A stretch of DNA of 39,521 nucleotides from Bacteroidales bacterium (GCA_018401355.1 JAGYLD010000018.1:1-39521); one strand, 5' to 3'; positions 18,273 through 27,477 are shown, counted from the first letter of the stretch. Notes: generated from the sequence alone by a model not told the origin. A program made the numbers and translations.

Positions 18273-18458
18273 TTGAATGATATTTTCGACATATCGATAA
18301 TAGGAGCAGGTCCTGCAGGATTGGCTTGTGCTGCAAAGCTTTCAGGAAAAGGCATGAGAATTGCCGTTTTCGAGAAAGAAGGATGTTCCGGCAACAAAGT
18401 ATGTGGTGATGTCCTCAGTCCGGATGCCCTCGGCCAGCCGAAAAAAATTGAAAGTTGA
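18273..18458 (+). pseudogene. N-terminal relic of a geranylgeranyl-reductase-type FAD oxidoreductase
   Basis: A 61-codon frame starting at TTG reads MNDIFDISIIGAGPAGLACA, with the GxGxxG dinucleotide-binding loop, then FEKEGCSGNKVCGDVLSPDA, which resembles the CGD-L segment of the geranylgeranyl reductase family. Family members are roughly 370-400 residues, but here the frame ends at PKKIES and a terminator follows within 60 bases. No downstream part of the gene is left. It is best read as a 5' remnant after a deletion. A short functional protein is unlikely since the FAD site would be incomplete. Confidence 0.6.
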
Positions 18459-18513
18459 CCGCAAAAACTACGAAATCCTCTAATCATTGGCAAACCATAG
18501 CTATCATTGAATG

Positions 18514-18545
18514 AAAAAAAAGCTCCCTTTCAGAAAAAGGGAGCT
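18514..18545 (-). terminator. Rho-independent terminator of gdhA
   Basis: On the minus strand a perfect 10-base stem (AGCTCCCTTT / AAAGGGAGCT) with a 5-base loop is followed by a run of eight T, counting the last stem base. It begins 23 bases after the gdhA stop. Confidence 0.93.
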
Positions 18546-18568
18546 ATGAATAAAGCAGTATTCTGGTG

Positions 18569-19906
18569 TTAAATTACACCCTGATCCAGCATCGCGTTGG
18601 CAACTTTTAAGAAACCGGCGATGTTCGCACCTTTCACGTAGTTAATGAATCCATCTTCCTCTTTTCCATGCTTTACGCATTGTTCGTGTATGCTTTGCAT
18701 AATGTGGTGCAGCCTGTCATCTACTTCTTCTGAAGGCCAATTTAGTTTCATAGCATTCTGAGACATTTCCAGACCGGACGTTGCAACGCCACCGGCATTT
18801 ACTGCTTTACCAGGTCCAAAAAGTATTTTGTTATCCAGGAAAACCTCCACGGCTTCCGGTGTACTTGGCATATTGGCACCTTCAGCTACGCATTTGCAAC
18901 CATTATTCACCAGGTTCTCAGCATCTTCTTTATTCAACTCATTCTGAGTAGCGCAAGGAATGGCCACATCACAAGGCACTTCCCATGGATGCTTACCCTG
19001 ATGGAATTGAGCGCCTGGGAACTCATATGAGAATGGTTTAACAATATCCTGGTTAGACGCACGGAGTTCTAGCATATAATCAACTTTTTCTCCGGAAATA
19101 CCATCCGGGTCATAAATATATCCATCGGGACCTGAAATGGTAACAACCATACCTCCCAGTTGATTGATCTTTCTTGCAGCTCCCCATGCCACATTGCCAA
19201 ATCCTGAAAGACAGAATTTTTTACCTTCAATATTCTCTCCTATCGTGGCGAGCATCTCCTTTGCAAAATAAACAGAGCCATACCCTGTAGCTTCAGGCCT
19301 GATAAGGCTTCCTCCCCAATTGACACCCTTTCCAGTGAGAACACCGGTATTTTCACGTGCCAGTTTCCTGTACATTCCATACATGTATCCAATTTCACGG
19401 CCACCAACACCAATATCACCGGCAGGTACATCGGTTTGAGGTCCGATGACTTTCCAAAGCTCAAGCATAAATGACTGGCAAAACCTCATGATCTCACCAT
19501 CAGACTTTCCTTTTGGATCAAAATCCGAGCCGCCCTTTGCGCCACCCATTGGCAGTGTAGTCAGGCTATTTTTAAAGATCTGCTCGAAGCCAAGGAATTT
19601 AAGTATGCTCAGGTTAACACTGGGGTGAAACCGTAACCCACCCTTATAAGGTCCAATGGCATTGTTATACTGTACCCTGTATGCAAGGTTCACCTGAACA
19701 TTGCCATTGTCACCTACCCACGGCACCTTAAATGTGTAAATCCTGTCAGGTTCAATCAACCTGTCAATAATACCTGCCGATTCAAAATGGGGATTCTCAT
19801 TAACCACCTCTTCAATCGATTCCAATACTTCCCTCACTGCCTGAAGATATTCGCTCTCACCCGGATGCTTTTTCTCCAGCTCATTCATAATTTTTTCAAG
19901 ATTCAT
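18569..19906 (-). CDS. gdhA: NADP-type glutamate dehydrogenase
   Basis: Catalyses 2-oxoglutarate + ammonia + NADPH to glutamate, a main ammonia-assimilation route. The 445-residue length equals that of hexameric bacterial GdhA. Seen motifs are GPYKGGLRFHPSVN (substrate lysine Lys88), LPMGGAKGGSDFDPKGKSDG with catalytic Lys124 and the KGKSDGE segment typical of NADP-type enzymes, DVPAGDIGVGGREIGYM, and the Rossmann loop LSGFGNVAWGAA. It is a single-gene unit with its own promoter, a perfect palindrome at the predicted transcription start and a strong terminator. NADP versus NAD preference is inferred from family similarity. Confidence 0.96.
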   Translation of the reverse strand: MNLEKIMNELEKKHPGESEYLQAVREVLESIEEVVNENPHFESAGIIDRLIEPDRIYTFKVPWVGDNGNVQVNLAYRVQYNNAIGPYKGGLRFHPSVNLSILKFLGFEQIFKNSLTTLPMGGAKGGSDFDPKGKSDGEIMRFCQSFMLELWKVIGPQTDVPAGDIGVGGREIGYMYGMYRKLARENTGVLTGKGVNWGGSLIRPEATGYGSVYFAKEMLATIGENIEGKKFCLSGFGNVAWGAARKINQLGGMVVTISGPDGYIYDPDGISGEKVDYMLELRASNQDIVKPFSYEFPGAQFHQGKHPWEVPCDVAIPCATQNELNKEDAENLVNNGCKCVAEGANMPSTPEAVEVFLDNKILFGPGKAVNAGGVATSGLEMSQNAMKLNWPSEEVDDRLHHIMQSIHEQCVKHGKEEDGFINYVKGANIAGFLKVANAMLDQGVI

Positions 19907-19953
19907 AGCGCAAAGGTTTTAAAGCATTTATATGTAAACACGTTAATTATTAA

Positions 19954-19975
19954 CACTGTTAAAAAATTAACAGTG
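19954..19975. promoter_or_regulatory. Perfect 9-bp palindrome at the gdhA transcription start
   Basis: Arms CACTGTTAA and TTAACAGTG are perfect inverted repeats separated by AAAA. The site begins right next to the candidate -7 box, so it covers the expected transcription start and early leader, about 50 bases before the gdhA ATG. It could be an operator for a dimeric repressor or a 5' mRNA hairpin. Nitrogen control is only a guess from the gene. Confidence 0.6.
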
Positions 19976-20008
19976 CAAATTTAAACGGAATAAAACAACA
20001 AATCCAAA
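19976..20008 (-). promoter_or_regulatory. Candidate gdhA promoter
   Basis: On the minus strand, TTTG (20008-20005), a 21-base spacer and TAAATTTG (19983-19976) fit the Bacteroidota consensus apart from spacing two bases longer than ideal. The -7 box abuts the palindrome described at 19954-19975. Confidence 0.55.
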
Positions 20009-20040
20009 TAATTTCACAAATATTTTTCAACGGCTTACGG

Positions 20041-20730
20041 TTATTCATCGGTTAGTTCATTCTGAAATTCAGCCATGTTGCCATTTTTATATCTTATGAC
20101 CTTCATGATCTCTCCCTGTTTATAGAAAATTTCTTTTCCATGCTTTTTGTTATTCTTGTATTGGATCCTTCGGATAAGATTTCCTTGAGCATCCCAGGCT
20201 TTCTGCTCACCAGATCCAGATGTGTAATTTCCTTCTCCGACTATATTTCCATAAGTATCATAGTACAACCATTTGCCATCGTATAAACCTTTGTAATACT
20301 GGCCACTTATCTGAATCTGCCTGTTATTGTACCATATTTTATATAATCCATGAAGGGTGTCATTTCTGTAATGCTTTTCAAGGGTTTTAAACCCATATGT
20401 ATTCCATTCAATGGAAGGTCCATTGAGCATATTGTTTTTGTAAAATTCCTCAGATTGCTTTTTCCCGTTAGCATACCAGCGAATAGCCATTCCCTCGAGA
20501 TTATTTTTAATATAGTTTACTTCATACTTTTTGGTTCCGTCTGCAAAATACCAGGTTGCCTTACCATGCAACATATCACCCCTATAAGATAATTCGGATT
20601 TTATGTTTCCGTTTGGCCAAAATGATTTTTCAACATTATGGCAGGAAACGAAAAGAAATACAATTACTATCGGAAACCAGAAACTTTTAATGATGGCATC
20701 AATTGAACGGTATGTCATATTATCGTTCAT
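20041..20730 (-). CDS. MORN-like repeat (YwqK-type) lipoprotein
   Basis: A 229-residue protein with a lipoprotein-like start (VIVFLFVSCHNVEK, likely lipidated cysteine about residue 30). It has around eight short repeats of the form G.A.WYFADGTKKYEVNYI.N, the variant MORN repeat also seen in YwqK-type proteins. Such repeats build a beta-sheet surface, and the name antitoxin in databases comes from one family and is not supported here. The start ATG at 20730 overlaps the end of the LysM gene by 11 bases; a second ATG at 20718 is possible. It is the last gene of the guaA-LysM-MORN run. Function unknown, probably envelope-associated. Confidence 0.82.
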   Translation of the reverse strand: MNDNMTYRSIDAIIKSFWFPIVIVFLFVSCHNVEKSFWPNGNIKSELSYRGDMLHGKATWYFADGTKKYEVNYIKNNLEGMAIRWYANGKKQSEEFYKNNMLNGPSIEWNTYGFKTLEKHYRNDTLHGLYKIWYNNRQIQISGQYYKGLYDGKWLYYDTYGNIVGEGNYTSGSGEQKAWDAQGNLIRRIQYKNNKKHGKEIFYKQGEIMKVIRYKNGNMAEFQNELTDE

Positions 20731-23095
20731 TTATTAAAATTGGAGAATAAAATCTGTAATTAACAATATTCCAGAATGTATTTTCAAAACCTTTACCTGG
20801 GTTAAAGTGAAAATCCAGGCGTGTCTGGATCAAATCACCATCATAATATGGGAGGCAGCTTTCAAAATCCCTTCCATATCTGTGAAGAGCTGTAAGAAAA
20901 TAGTACGCGACATCAAAGCCATCAAAAGCAAACCTGTCGGGTTCGGTATAATACATGCTTCGAAATTTCCTGACAAATTCCTTCACATTTTCATCTTCAT
21001 AATCTATATGATCATTACTCAGGATATGTACATTAAGATTCAGCAAATGATCTGTTTCTAAACCACTTAACTGATCCCAATGAGGCAATCCGATCAGTGT
21101 TAAATTAAATGTATCTTTCAGTTCATTGAGCCTGGTCAACAATTCGAAAACAAAAGCCTTGTTATCAGAGTATGCGACAACAACATTCGGTCTGATAATT
21201 GAAGCATGAGACTTAAGGCCTTCAATACCATCTTCCGTAAAAACTATTTCATCAACGCGGTTTTGAAAAGTAACACTGTCCTGAATATTTTCCTGAATAT
21301 AATCCCGGTATAACATAATGTTTTCGATGGTAAGACTTTCCAGGAATTCACCATTGGGGAGAGTGGTATCTGCCAGAGAATATTCGTTTATGATCTGATC
21401 AATAAATGAATTTGCTACAGATATTTTTTCGTCCAGGCCCATTTCCAGGTTTCTTCTCAAGTCAGAAAGGAAATGCTCATTTTGATATTTGTTATGTCTG
21501 ACCAGGATCACTTTAGATTCCGGGAAATTCCGTTTAATGAGATTTTCAACTGTCTTCAACTGGTTACTGTCGGAAGGAGTCAACTTAAAAACTTGTGAAT
21601 GATCCAGTATTTCATCTCTATGGGTTAAGGGATTTACGATATTGATCCCATACATTTCAGCAAAATTCGACACCATCCTGAAATTTCGCCAGTACAACGG
21701 ACCAATAATGAGGTCCATGTTTCGTAGCTCAGGTTGCTGCAAAACCTGAATGGTTTTTGATAAGTCTTCGTCAACGTCATATACATAAAGCTTCAACCTC
21801 AAGCCATCATTTAATAAGGAATCAACTGCCATTATAAACCCTTCATAAAACTGGATAAAATTGAACGGTTTTTTATAATTTTTTTTCGGATTATCTGTCC
21901 TTTTCACCATAGTGAGAGAATCCGCATATTCAAGAGATAATGGCAGCATCAGGGCAACCCGGTACAAATTATCACTATATAATTGTTTCTGATGACAGCG
22001 GACACTGTCAAGGTCTACAAGGCGCAATAATTCTTCAGGGATTTTTTTCAAACCGGGTGTGACCTCCTGATATTGCTCAGGCAATTCCACATCTTCCTCA
22101 GGCAAAGGGATCATGATCAGGTCTCCCCTCCTGGCCCTGCGTCCCACCCCTGGATTGGCATCTTCAAGAATATCTTCATCCAGTTGATACCTCTCTGCAA
22201 TCTTTTTAAGCCTGGTTCTTCTTTCCACTGTATGCTTTATAAATTCAGCTTCCATTTCAGGAAAAGGAACTTTCAACACTTCATCCTGGTAAATCTCATC
22301 CACGAGTCCCGGGTTCAAAGCCCTGATGCTGTCAATGCTTACCCGGTAATTTAAGGCTATACTGTAAAGGGTCTCTTTCGCTTTAACTGTATGTTTAATA
22401 TGCTTCAGTGTATCTTTGATCTGCTCTACCTCTTCCGGTTCCCTGTAAGGAATGTAAATGATCATTCCGGCTTTCAACACCTCTGCAGTTTCGGGATTGT
22501 ATTTCTTAATTTCCTCAATTCCAACACCATAAAATTTAGAAATACCATACAAGGTTTCACCATTTTCAACTTCGTGCTCTATTAACTTTGAAACACCTTG
22601 CTTTTCCTGCTTTTCTTCCTTTGGTATAACAGGAATCTTAATATATTGACCGGGCCTTATTGAATTTCCGGCATCCGGGTTCAGGTTTCTGATATCTTCA
22701 ATTTTGACATCGTAAATTCCGGATATCGTTGATAAGGTTTCTCCTTCCCGCACAACATGATATACAAAATCATAATCATCTTTTCGAATTTCGTCTGCAA
22801 CCTCAACATCACGACTGACAATGGGGATCCTGATTGATTGTCCAATCTTCAGATCATTTGTAAGTCCGGGATTTTCATACTTGATTTCTTCAATCGGGAT
22901 TCCATAAACTTTCGACAGAGAATACAAAGTATTGCCCTGTACTATGGTATGCATATAATAACTTTTGCCATCGAAATTCTCAATAATGTCAGACTTCTCC
23001 ACATTGCTTTGAGCCAAAGCCATGGAAAAGCTGAAGAAGATGGCAAAAAAACCCAGAGACCATGTTATCCGGGTGCCGGAACTGATTTTAATCAT
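20720..23095 (-). CDS. Protein with five LysM repeats and a type I periplasmic-binding-protein domain
   Basis: A 791-residue exported protein. A signal peptide (residues ~10-29, ending ALAQ) is followed by five LysM repeats across ~48-340, each with an H-T/V-V-GETLYSI-type opening and an NP...GQ.I.IP ending; the fifth is degenerate. The remaining ~430 residues (ALMLPLSLEYADSL, FIQFYEGFIMAVDSLLNDGL, DLIIGPLYWRNF, FDGFDVAYYFLTAL) match the type I periplasmic-binding fold of amino-acid ABC receptors and LpoA-like proteins. LysM repeats bind peptidoglycan, so the protein probably senses or organises the cell wall. No transport genes lie nearby. It starts 10 bases after the guaA stop. Confidence 0.87.
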   Translation of the reverse strand: MIKISSGTRITWSLGFFAIFFSFSMALAQSNVEKSDIIENFDGKSYYMHTIVQGNTLYSLSKVYGIPIEEIKYENPGLTNDLKIGQSIRIPIVSRDVEVADEIRKDDYDFVYHVVREGETLSTISGIYDVKIEDIRNLNPDAGNSIRPGQYIKIPVIPKEEKQEKQGVSKLIEHEVENGETLYGISKFYGVGIEEIKKYNPETAEVLKAGMIIYIPYREPEEVEQIKDTLKHIKHTVKAKETLYSIALNYRVSIDSIRALNPGLVDEIYQDEVLKVPFPEMEAEFIKHTVERRTRLKKIAERYQLDEDILEDANPGVGRRARRGDLIMIPLPEEDVELPEQYQEVTPGLKKIPEELLRLVDLDSVRCHQKQLYSDNLYRVALMLPLSLEYADSLTMVKRTDNPKKNYKKPFNFIQFYEGFIMAVDSLLNDGLRLKLYVYDVDEDLSKTIQVLQQPELRNMDLIIGPLYWRNFRMVSNFAEMYGINIVNPLTHRDEILDHSQVFKLTPSDSNQLKTVENLIKRNFPESKVILVRHNKYQNEHFLSDLRRNLEMGLDEKISVANSFIDQIINEYSLADTTLPNGEFLESLTIENIMLYRDYIQENIQDSVTFQNRVDEIVFTEDGIEGLKSHASIIRPNVVVAYSDNKAFVFELLTRLNELKDTFNLTLIGLPHWDQLSGLETDHLLNLNVHILSNDHIDYEDENVKEFVRKFRSMYYTEPDRFAFDGFDVAYYFLTALHRYGRDFESCLPYYDGDLIQTRLDFHFNPGKGFENTFWNIVNYRFYSPILINER

Positions 23096-23105
23096 GATTC
23101 AAATA

Positions 23106-24635
23106 TTATTCCCATTCAATGGTTGCAGGTGGTTTTGAACTAATATCATATACGACCCGATTAACCCCCCTGACCTTATTAATAATATCACTGGATATTT
23201 TCGATAAAAACTCATAGGGCAGGTGGGACCAGTCTGCAGTCATTCCATCAGTGGATGAAACAGCCCTCAAAGCGACCACGTTCTCATATGTCCGCTCATC
23301 GCCCATTACACCAACTGACTGCACAGGAAGCAATACCGCTAAAGCCTGCCAGACTTCATCGTATAATCCATATTTTTTTAATCCTTCAACGAACAAATAA
23401 TCCACATCCTGTAATATTCTGACTTTCTCTTTTGTCACCTCACCAAGTATTCGGATTCCAAGTCCGGGGCCAGGAAAAGGATGTCTTCCCAGAATATTAG
23501 GAGGCATGCCAAGCTCTTTCCCTATCCTTCGTACTTCATCTTTAAACAACGATTTCAGGGGTTCGATTATTTTCAGCTTCATATAGTCTGGGAGCCCCCC
23601 TACATTATGATGGGACTTGATGGTTGCAGAAGGGCCGTTTACAGAAACAGACTCAATTACATCGGGATAAATGGTCCCCTGTGCAAGCCACTGCACATCA
23701 GTGATCTCATGAGCAGCCTGATCAAAAACATCAATAAAAGTCTTTCCGATGGCCTTTCGCTTTCCCTCAGGATCGGTTACACCATTGAGGGCCGCATAAA
23801 ATTGTTCTTTCGCGTCTACTCCCCTGACATTTAACCCGAGCGACTTATATGAGTCAAGTACAGATTCATATTCATATTTTCTCAAAAGGCCATTATCTAC
23901 AAAAATGCAATAAAGGTTGGTTCCAATAGCCTTGTGCAACAATAGTGCAGCAACAGATGAGTCGACACCTCCTGACAACCCCAAAACGACCTTTTCTTTA
24001 CCCAGGATATCTTTTAATTCAGCGGTTGTTGCATCGACAAAAGAACCTGGAGTCCAGCTTTGATTGCATTTGCAAATATTTACCACAAAATTGTGCAACA
24101 GCAATTTACCTTCGGTAGAATGGTATACTTCCGGATGGAATTGCAGTCCATAAGTTGGTTCAGATTCACTCATATATCCCGCAACCTCAACATCATTGGT
24201 GGATGTTATGACCCTGAACCCTTCGGGGAGTTTACGCATGGTGTCACTATGAGACATCCATACCTGGCATCCCTTTGTCATGCCTGCTGTCAATGGATTG
24301 TCACCATCAATGTGTGAAAGATTTGCCCTTCCATATTCCCTGATGGCAGAGGCTTCCACATCTCCTCCACTTTCAAGAACAACATATTGGGCACCATAAC
24401 AAACGCCAAGAACAGGATATTTACCCCTGATACCAGATAGATCCGGGATGGGTGGATCGTCATCTCTAACTGAAGATGGACTACCTGATAAGATTACCCC
24501 TTTTATCCATGGTCCCGCTTCAGGGATCTTATTGTAAGGATGGATTTCACAATACACATTCAACTCCCTGATCCTACGGGCAATAAGCTGAGTGTACTGA
24601 GATCCGAAATCGAGAATTAAAATCATTTCTTCCAT
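23106..24635 (-). CDS. guaA: GMP synthase (glutamine-hydrolysing)
   Basis: Converts XMP to GMP with ATP and glutamine. The 509-residue protein has an N-terminal class I amidotransferase domain with nucleophile Cys79 (LGVCYGAQY) and triad partners His167 and Glu169 ([10 protein letters not shown]). The PP-loop ATP pyrophosphatase SGGVDSS (221-227) follows, then the C-terminal dimerisation domain with [17 protein letters not shown] and the family ending [10 protein letters not shown] longer frame opens at TTG 24686, but the ATG at 24635 ([16 protein letters not shown]) matches the family start. The promoter -7 box is only 5 bases upstream, so translation may instead begin at the ATG at 24626. 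Confidence 0.97.
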   Translation of the reverse strand: MEEMILILDFGSQYTQLIARRIRELNVYCEIHPYNKIPEAGPWIKGVILSGSPSSVRDDDPPIPDLSGIRGKYPVLGVCYGAQYVVLESGGDVEASAIREYGRANLSHIDGDNPLTAGMTKGCQVWMSHSDTMRKLPEGFRVITSTNDVEVAGYMSESEPTYGLQFHPEVYHSTEGKLLLHNFVVNICKCNQSWTPGSFVDATTAELKDILGKEKVVLGLSGGVDSSVAALLLHKAIGTNLYCIFVDNGLLRKYEYESVLDSYKSLGLNVRGVDAKEQFYAALNGVTDPEGKRKAIGKTFIDVFDQAAHEITDVQWLAQGTIYPDVIESVSVNGPSATIKSHHNVGGLPDYMKLKIIEPLKSLFKDEVRRIGKELGMPPNILGRHPFPGPGLGIRILGEVTKEKVRILQDVDYLFVEGLKKYGLYDEVWQALAVLLPVQSVGVMGDERTYENVVALRAVSSTDGMTADWSHLPYEFLSKISSDIINKVRGVNRVVYDISSKPPATIEWE

Positions 24636-24640
24636 GGTGA

Positions 24641-24648
24641 CAAAGATA
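24641..24648 (-). promoter_or_regulatory. -7 box immediately before guaA
   Basis: TATCTTTG on the minus strand matches TAnnTTTG, with only 5 bases before the guaA ATG at 24635. Transcription would start about at that ATG, giving a leaderless message or a 9-base leader to the next in-frame ATG at 24626. No clear -33 box is visible. Confidence 0.5.
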
Positions 24649-24780
24649 GTAAAATAGGATTTAGCGCCCTGACCATAGAATTGCATGAAACTTTTTTAAC
24701 AAACATTATTTGATAATTTAGGAAGAAGAAATTTGAATATGCGAAAGGATTCATAGTAATTTTACCAAAAATACCATCCC

Positions 24781-26142
24781 ATGGCAAAAAAGACATCCAA
24801 AAGAAAACCGGCAAAAAAAGCAAAACACAGCAGGGCCAATAGGTTTATGGCCATTTTGGCCATTATAATAATCGTCCTGATTGTTGTGTCTTATCTCTTT
24901 TATTCATCCTGGAAAAACAATGCGCAGAACCATTTGGAACAAAATGCCATGATTGTTGAAACTCCCATGGGTGAAGTTCATTACGCTAGTATTGGCGAAG
25001 GTGATGTAATCCTTGTTTTACATGGAATTTTCACTGGTTGGGATTTTATCAATGTATTTAAGCCTTTTGCTTCATCAGGATTTAAGGTAATATGTCCTTC
25101 AAGGCCAGGATATCCAGGCACTCCCCTTTCTTCCGGCCCCTCTTTTCAGGACCAGGCTGATCTGATCAAAGAGTTCCTGGATGCATTGAAAATCCAACAA
25201 AAGGTTTACATCATCACTACATCAACTGGAGGCCCCGTGGCCTATTATTTTGCAACTAAATATCCCAATCGATGCAAAGGAATTATTTTTCAGGATGCCA
25301 ACCTGAGAAGCACTGCCTCCTCTTTATATCATCCTGAAACAAATGGACAACCATTTGATTTTATTGATTCTGAAGGCTTAAACAGCTGGTTTAACATCAT
25401 TGCAGCAAGGTACAAGCCCACTTCATATATGAACCGTATGCTCAACAAGTCAACTTTTTATGAAAAAAGCAAAAGTGCAAAAATCGCTGCCAACCTGATG
25501 AACAATAAAGAAGAAAAGGAGAAACTAAAAGAATGGGTTGATTTAATAACTCCTTCATCATTGAGAAAAGCCGGAACAGAAAATGACCTGAGAAACCTGG
25601 AAAGCTTTGAAGTAATATATTTATCAAAGCTCAACATGCCAACGATGGCAATACACAGCCGGGTCAACCGCTTAACATCCCCCGGTCTTCCGGAATGGAT
25701 GCAAAAGCAGAACCCAATGATTGAGGTATACAGTTATGAGGGATTGGGACCTTATTTCTGGATGGGAGATGAATGGGAGGGCCTGCAACATAAAATGCTG
25801 GAGTTTTTAAAAAGTTCTTCGGAGTTTAAAGTTATACCGGGAATTTCTCCATTCGGCAAAACCTGGGTAAGCCGGGCCGACGGTGCCATGCTTTCAATCG
25901 ATCAGAACGGTAATTACACTCTTGACTTTCCTTCAGTAGAAGATACGGACCCCTGGAAAGGATCAATCAGACTGGACAACAACAAGATATACATAAGTCT
26001 TGAAAACCACAGAGATCTTTGCAATAAAGATGAAGGAATTTATACATTCAAAATTCAGGAAGGAGAATTAATGTTATCTGCTGCAAAAGACCGATGCAAA
26101 ATCAGAAAGGAAAGATTCACAGATACCTGGTTTCAGCTATAA
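24781..26142 (+). CDS. Membrane-anchored alpha/beta-hydrolase-fold protein
   Basis: A 453-residue protein with a lysine-rich N terminus (MAKKTSKRKPAKKAKHS), one membrane segment (~23-42) and an alpha/beta-hydrolase domain (~55-345). The oxyanion HG (81-82) and a nucleophile-elbow serine (Ser148 in ITTSTGGP) are present. The usual Asp position reads IHSRVNRLTS (Asn296) and the usual His position reads GLGPYFWM (Pro324), so the triad looks incomplete. The last ~100 residues form an extra domain (DGAMLSIDQNGNYTLDF, GIYTFKIQEGELML). The basic N terminus suggests the enzyme domain lies outside the inner membrane. It is divergent from guaA, and no substrate can be assigned. Confidence 0.8.
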   Translation: MAKKTSKRKPAKKAKHSRANRFMAILAIIIIVLIVVSYLFYSSWKNNAQNHLEQNAMIVETPMGEVHYASIGEGDVILVLHGIFTGWDFINVFKPFASSGFKVICPSRPGYPGTPLSSGPSFQDQADLIKEFLDALKIQQKVYIITTSTGGPVAYYFATKYPNRCKGIIFQDANLRSTASSLYHPETNGQPFDFIDSEGLNSWFNIIAARYKPTSYMNRMLNKSTFYEKSKSAKIAANLMNNKEEKEKLKEWVDLITPSSLRKAGTENDLRNLESFEVIYLSKLNMPTMAIHSRVNRLTSPGLPEWMQKQNPMIEVYSYEGLGPYFWMGDEWEGLQHKMLEFLKSSSEFKVIPGISPFGKTWVSRADGAMLSIDQNGNYTLDFPSVEDTDPWKGSIRLDNNKIYISLENHRDLCNKDEGIYTFKIQEGELMLSAAKDRCKIRKERFTDTWFQL

Positions 26143-26147
26143 GTTGA

Positions 26148-26513
26148 TTAACATGTTACATGAAACATGGCCACAACACGATCATTTGACAAATGATTAT
26201 AAAACACAATGGCCTTTCTTGTATTCATGGCTTCTACTCTGCATTTACAACTGTCAAAATAGTCCTTTGCTGCCTCTGTCAAACACAATTCACCGTATTG
26301 TCCGGTTCCAATAACAACAATTTCTGCACCTTCCTGGTAAATAAATTGTGCTTCTTCCCCAGACATCTTATGGGAATTTCCAAAAATCTTTTTGGACAGC
26401 TTTTTATTTCTCCTGGTTATAGTTCCATCAAGAGAAATAATGACATCATGATCATATTTTTCACCATCAATGGTAATGCAACCAAATTCAGTATGATCCA
26501 CCTTAGGTTTCAT
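26148..26513 (-). CDS. Mth938-like domain protein
   Basis: A 121-residue single-domain protein of the Mth938/NDUFAF3-like family (DUF498). Typical segments are the opening FGCITIDGEKYDHDVIISLDG, then EGAEIVVIGTGQYGELCLTEAAKDYF and the closing TRKAIVFYNHLSNDRVVAMFHVTC. In other organisms relatives are assembly factors or unassigned small proteins; no bacterial activity is established, so only the fold is called. The stop codon is 5 bases from that of the convergent hydrolase gene. Its start faces the crotonase-like gene across 162 bases, so those two may share a divergent regulatory region. Confidence 0.85.
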   Translation of the reverse strand: MKPKVDHTEFGCITIDGEKYDHDVIISLDGTITRRNKKLSKKIFGNSHKMSGEEAQFIYQEGAEIVVIGTGQYGELCLTEAAKDYFDSCKCRVEAMNTRKAIVFYNHLSNDRVVAMFHVTC

Positions 26514-26675
26514 GATCTTTAAAATAAATACTTTATCCGGAAATTACTTATGCACCTGTAAATCAAAATTAATATAATTATATACATTAAAGCAAATCAA
26601 CAGGGATTTATTTTGACCTTGTAAGGTATCCATTATTTTGTTAATTTGGTATGTCATTATAAAACATTCGGACAT

Positions 26676-27434
26676 ATGGATTACAACGTTGACAGAGAGT
26701 CTTTTAAGACTTACCAGGATAATCAGGTAGCCATTATCAAAATAAAAAGTGATGTTTTCGACCTGGTTACTGACCTTGAAGAAAGCGAGTTGATCCTGGA
26801 TTACATTAAAAAAACTGAATACGATCCGGAAATAAAGGCCTTATTAGTGATCAACGAGCCGGGATCTTTCAGAGAAGAAGAATATGACAAGTTTATAAAA
26901 GAGATCATTGAGCATGATCATCAACCTGATCAGAATGTTAACCCAAATTTTATTCAAAAAAACACACGCTTCAGGGAAATAAACATCATTAATAAGATAA
27001 TTAAGGGCATCATAGATTACCATAAACTATCTTTTGCTGCCATTAATGGTGATGTTGTTACGCCGTTTTTCGGATCCAGCCTGGCAGCTGATTTCAGATA
27101 TATCACCCAGGGGTCGGAGATCATTATGGCGCATAAAAAATTCGGATTGTACCCATCAGGTGCTTTACCATATTTCCTCGCCCATTATCTGGGACATTCC
27201 AGTGCCCTTGAATTTCAATTGGCTGAAAAGGTAAGTGCTGAAAAAGCCCTGGAGATGGGATTGGTCAGCAAGATCCTTGAACACGATGGGTTTGAGAATA
27301 GTTGTCTTGAACAAATTCATTCTTTACTGGAATGCAGGACCTGTACCATTCGAAGGACAAAACAACTAACGTCATTCAGCTTCAGGGACCTGACAGATTA
27401 TTTCCAATTTGAAGCCAGTTTACTGAACCTATAA
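26676..27434 (+). CDS. Crotonase-fold protein lacking both catalytic glutamates
   Basis: A 252-residue protein of the enoyl-CoA hydratase/isomerase superfamily. The core (AAINGDVVTPFFGSSLAADF, IIMAHKKFGLYPSGALPYFL, SAEKALEMGLVSKIL) aligns without gaps to the hydratase signature. However, the two catalytic glutamates (in GGGCELA and QPE of the rat enzyme) are Ser135 and Lys155 here, with the same 20-residue spacing. A true hydratase is therefore unlikely; a different crotonase reaction or a non-catalytic role is possible. A longer frame opens at TTG 26646, but the ATG at 26676 is the better start. It is divergent from the Mth938-like gene, and no fatty-acid genes are nearby. Confidence 0.8.
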   Translation: MDYNVDRESFKTYQDNQVAIIKIKSDVFDLVTDLEESELILDYIKKTEYDPEIKALLVINEPGSFREEEYDKFIKEIIEHDHQPDQNVNPNFIQKNTRFREINIINKIIKGIIDYHKLSFAAINGDVVTPFFGSSLAADFRYITQGSEIIMAHKKFGLYPSGALPYFLAHYLGHSSALEFQLAEKVSAEKALEMGLVSKILEHDGFENSCLEQIHSLLECRTCTIRRTKQLTSFSFRDLTDYFQFEASLLNL

Positions 27435-27477
27435 TCATAAAAATCCAAAAAACGAAGAAAAGAATCCGGAAGCAATA

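Noticed and set aside
20041-20730. Toxin-antitoxin system from the YwqK-like repeats
   Set aside because: No partner toxin gene is adjacent and the protein carries a lipoprotein signal, so a cytoplasmic antitoxin role is unlikely.
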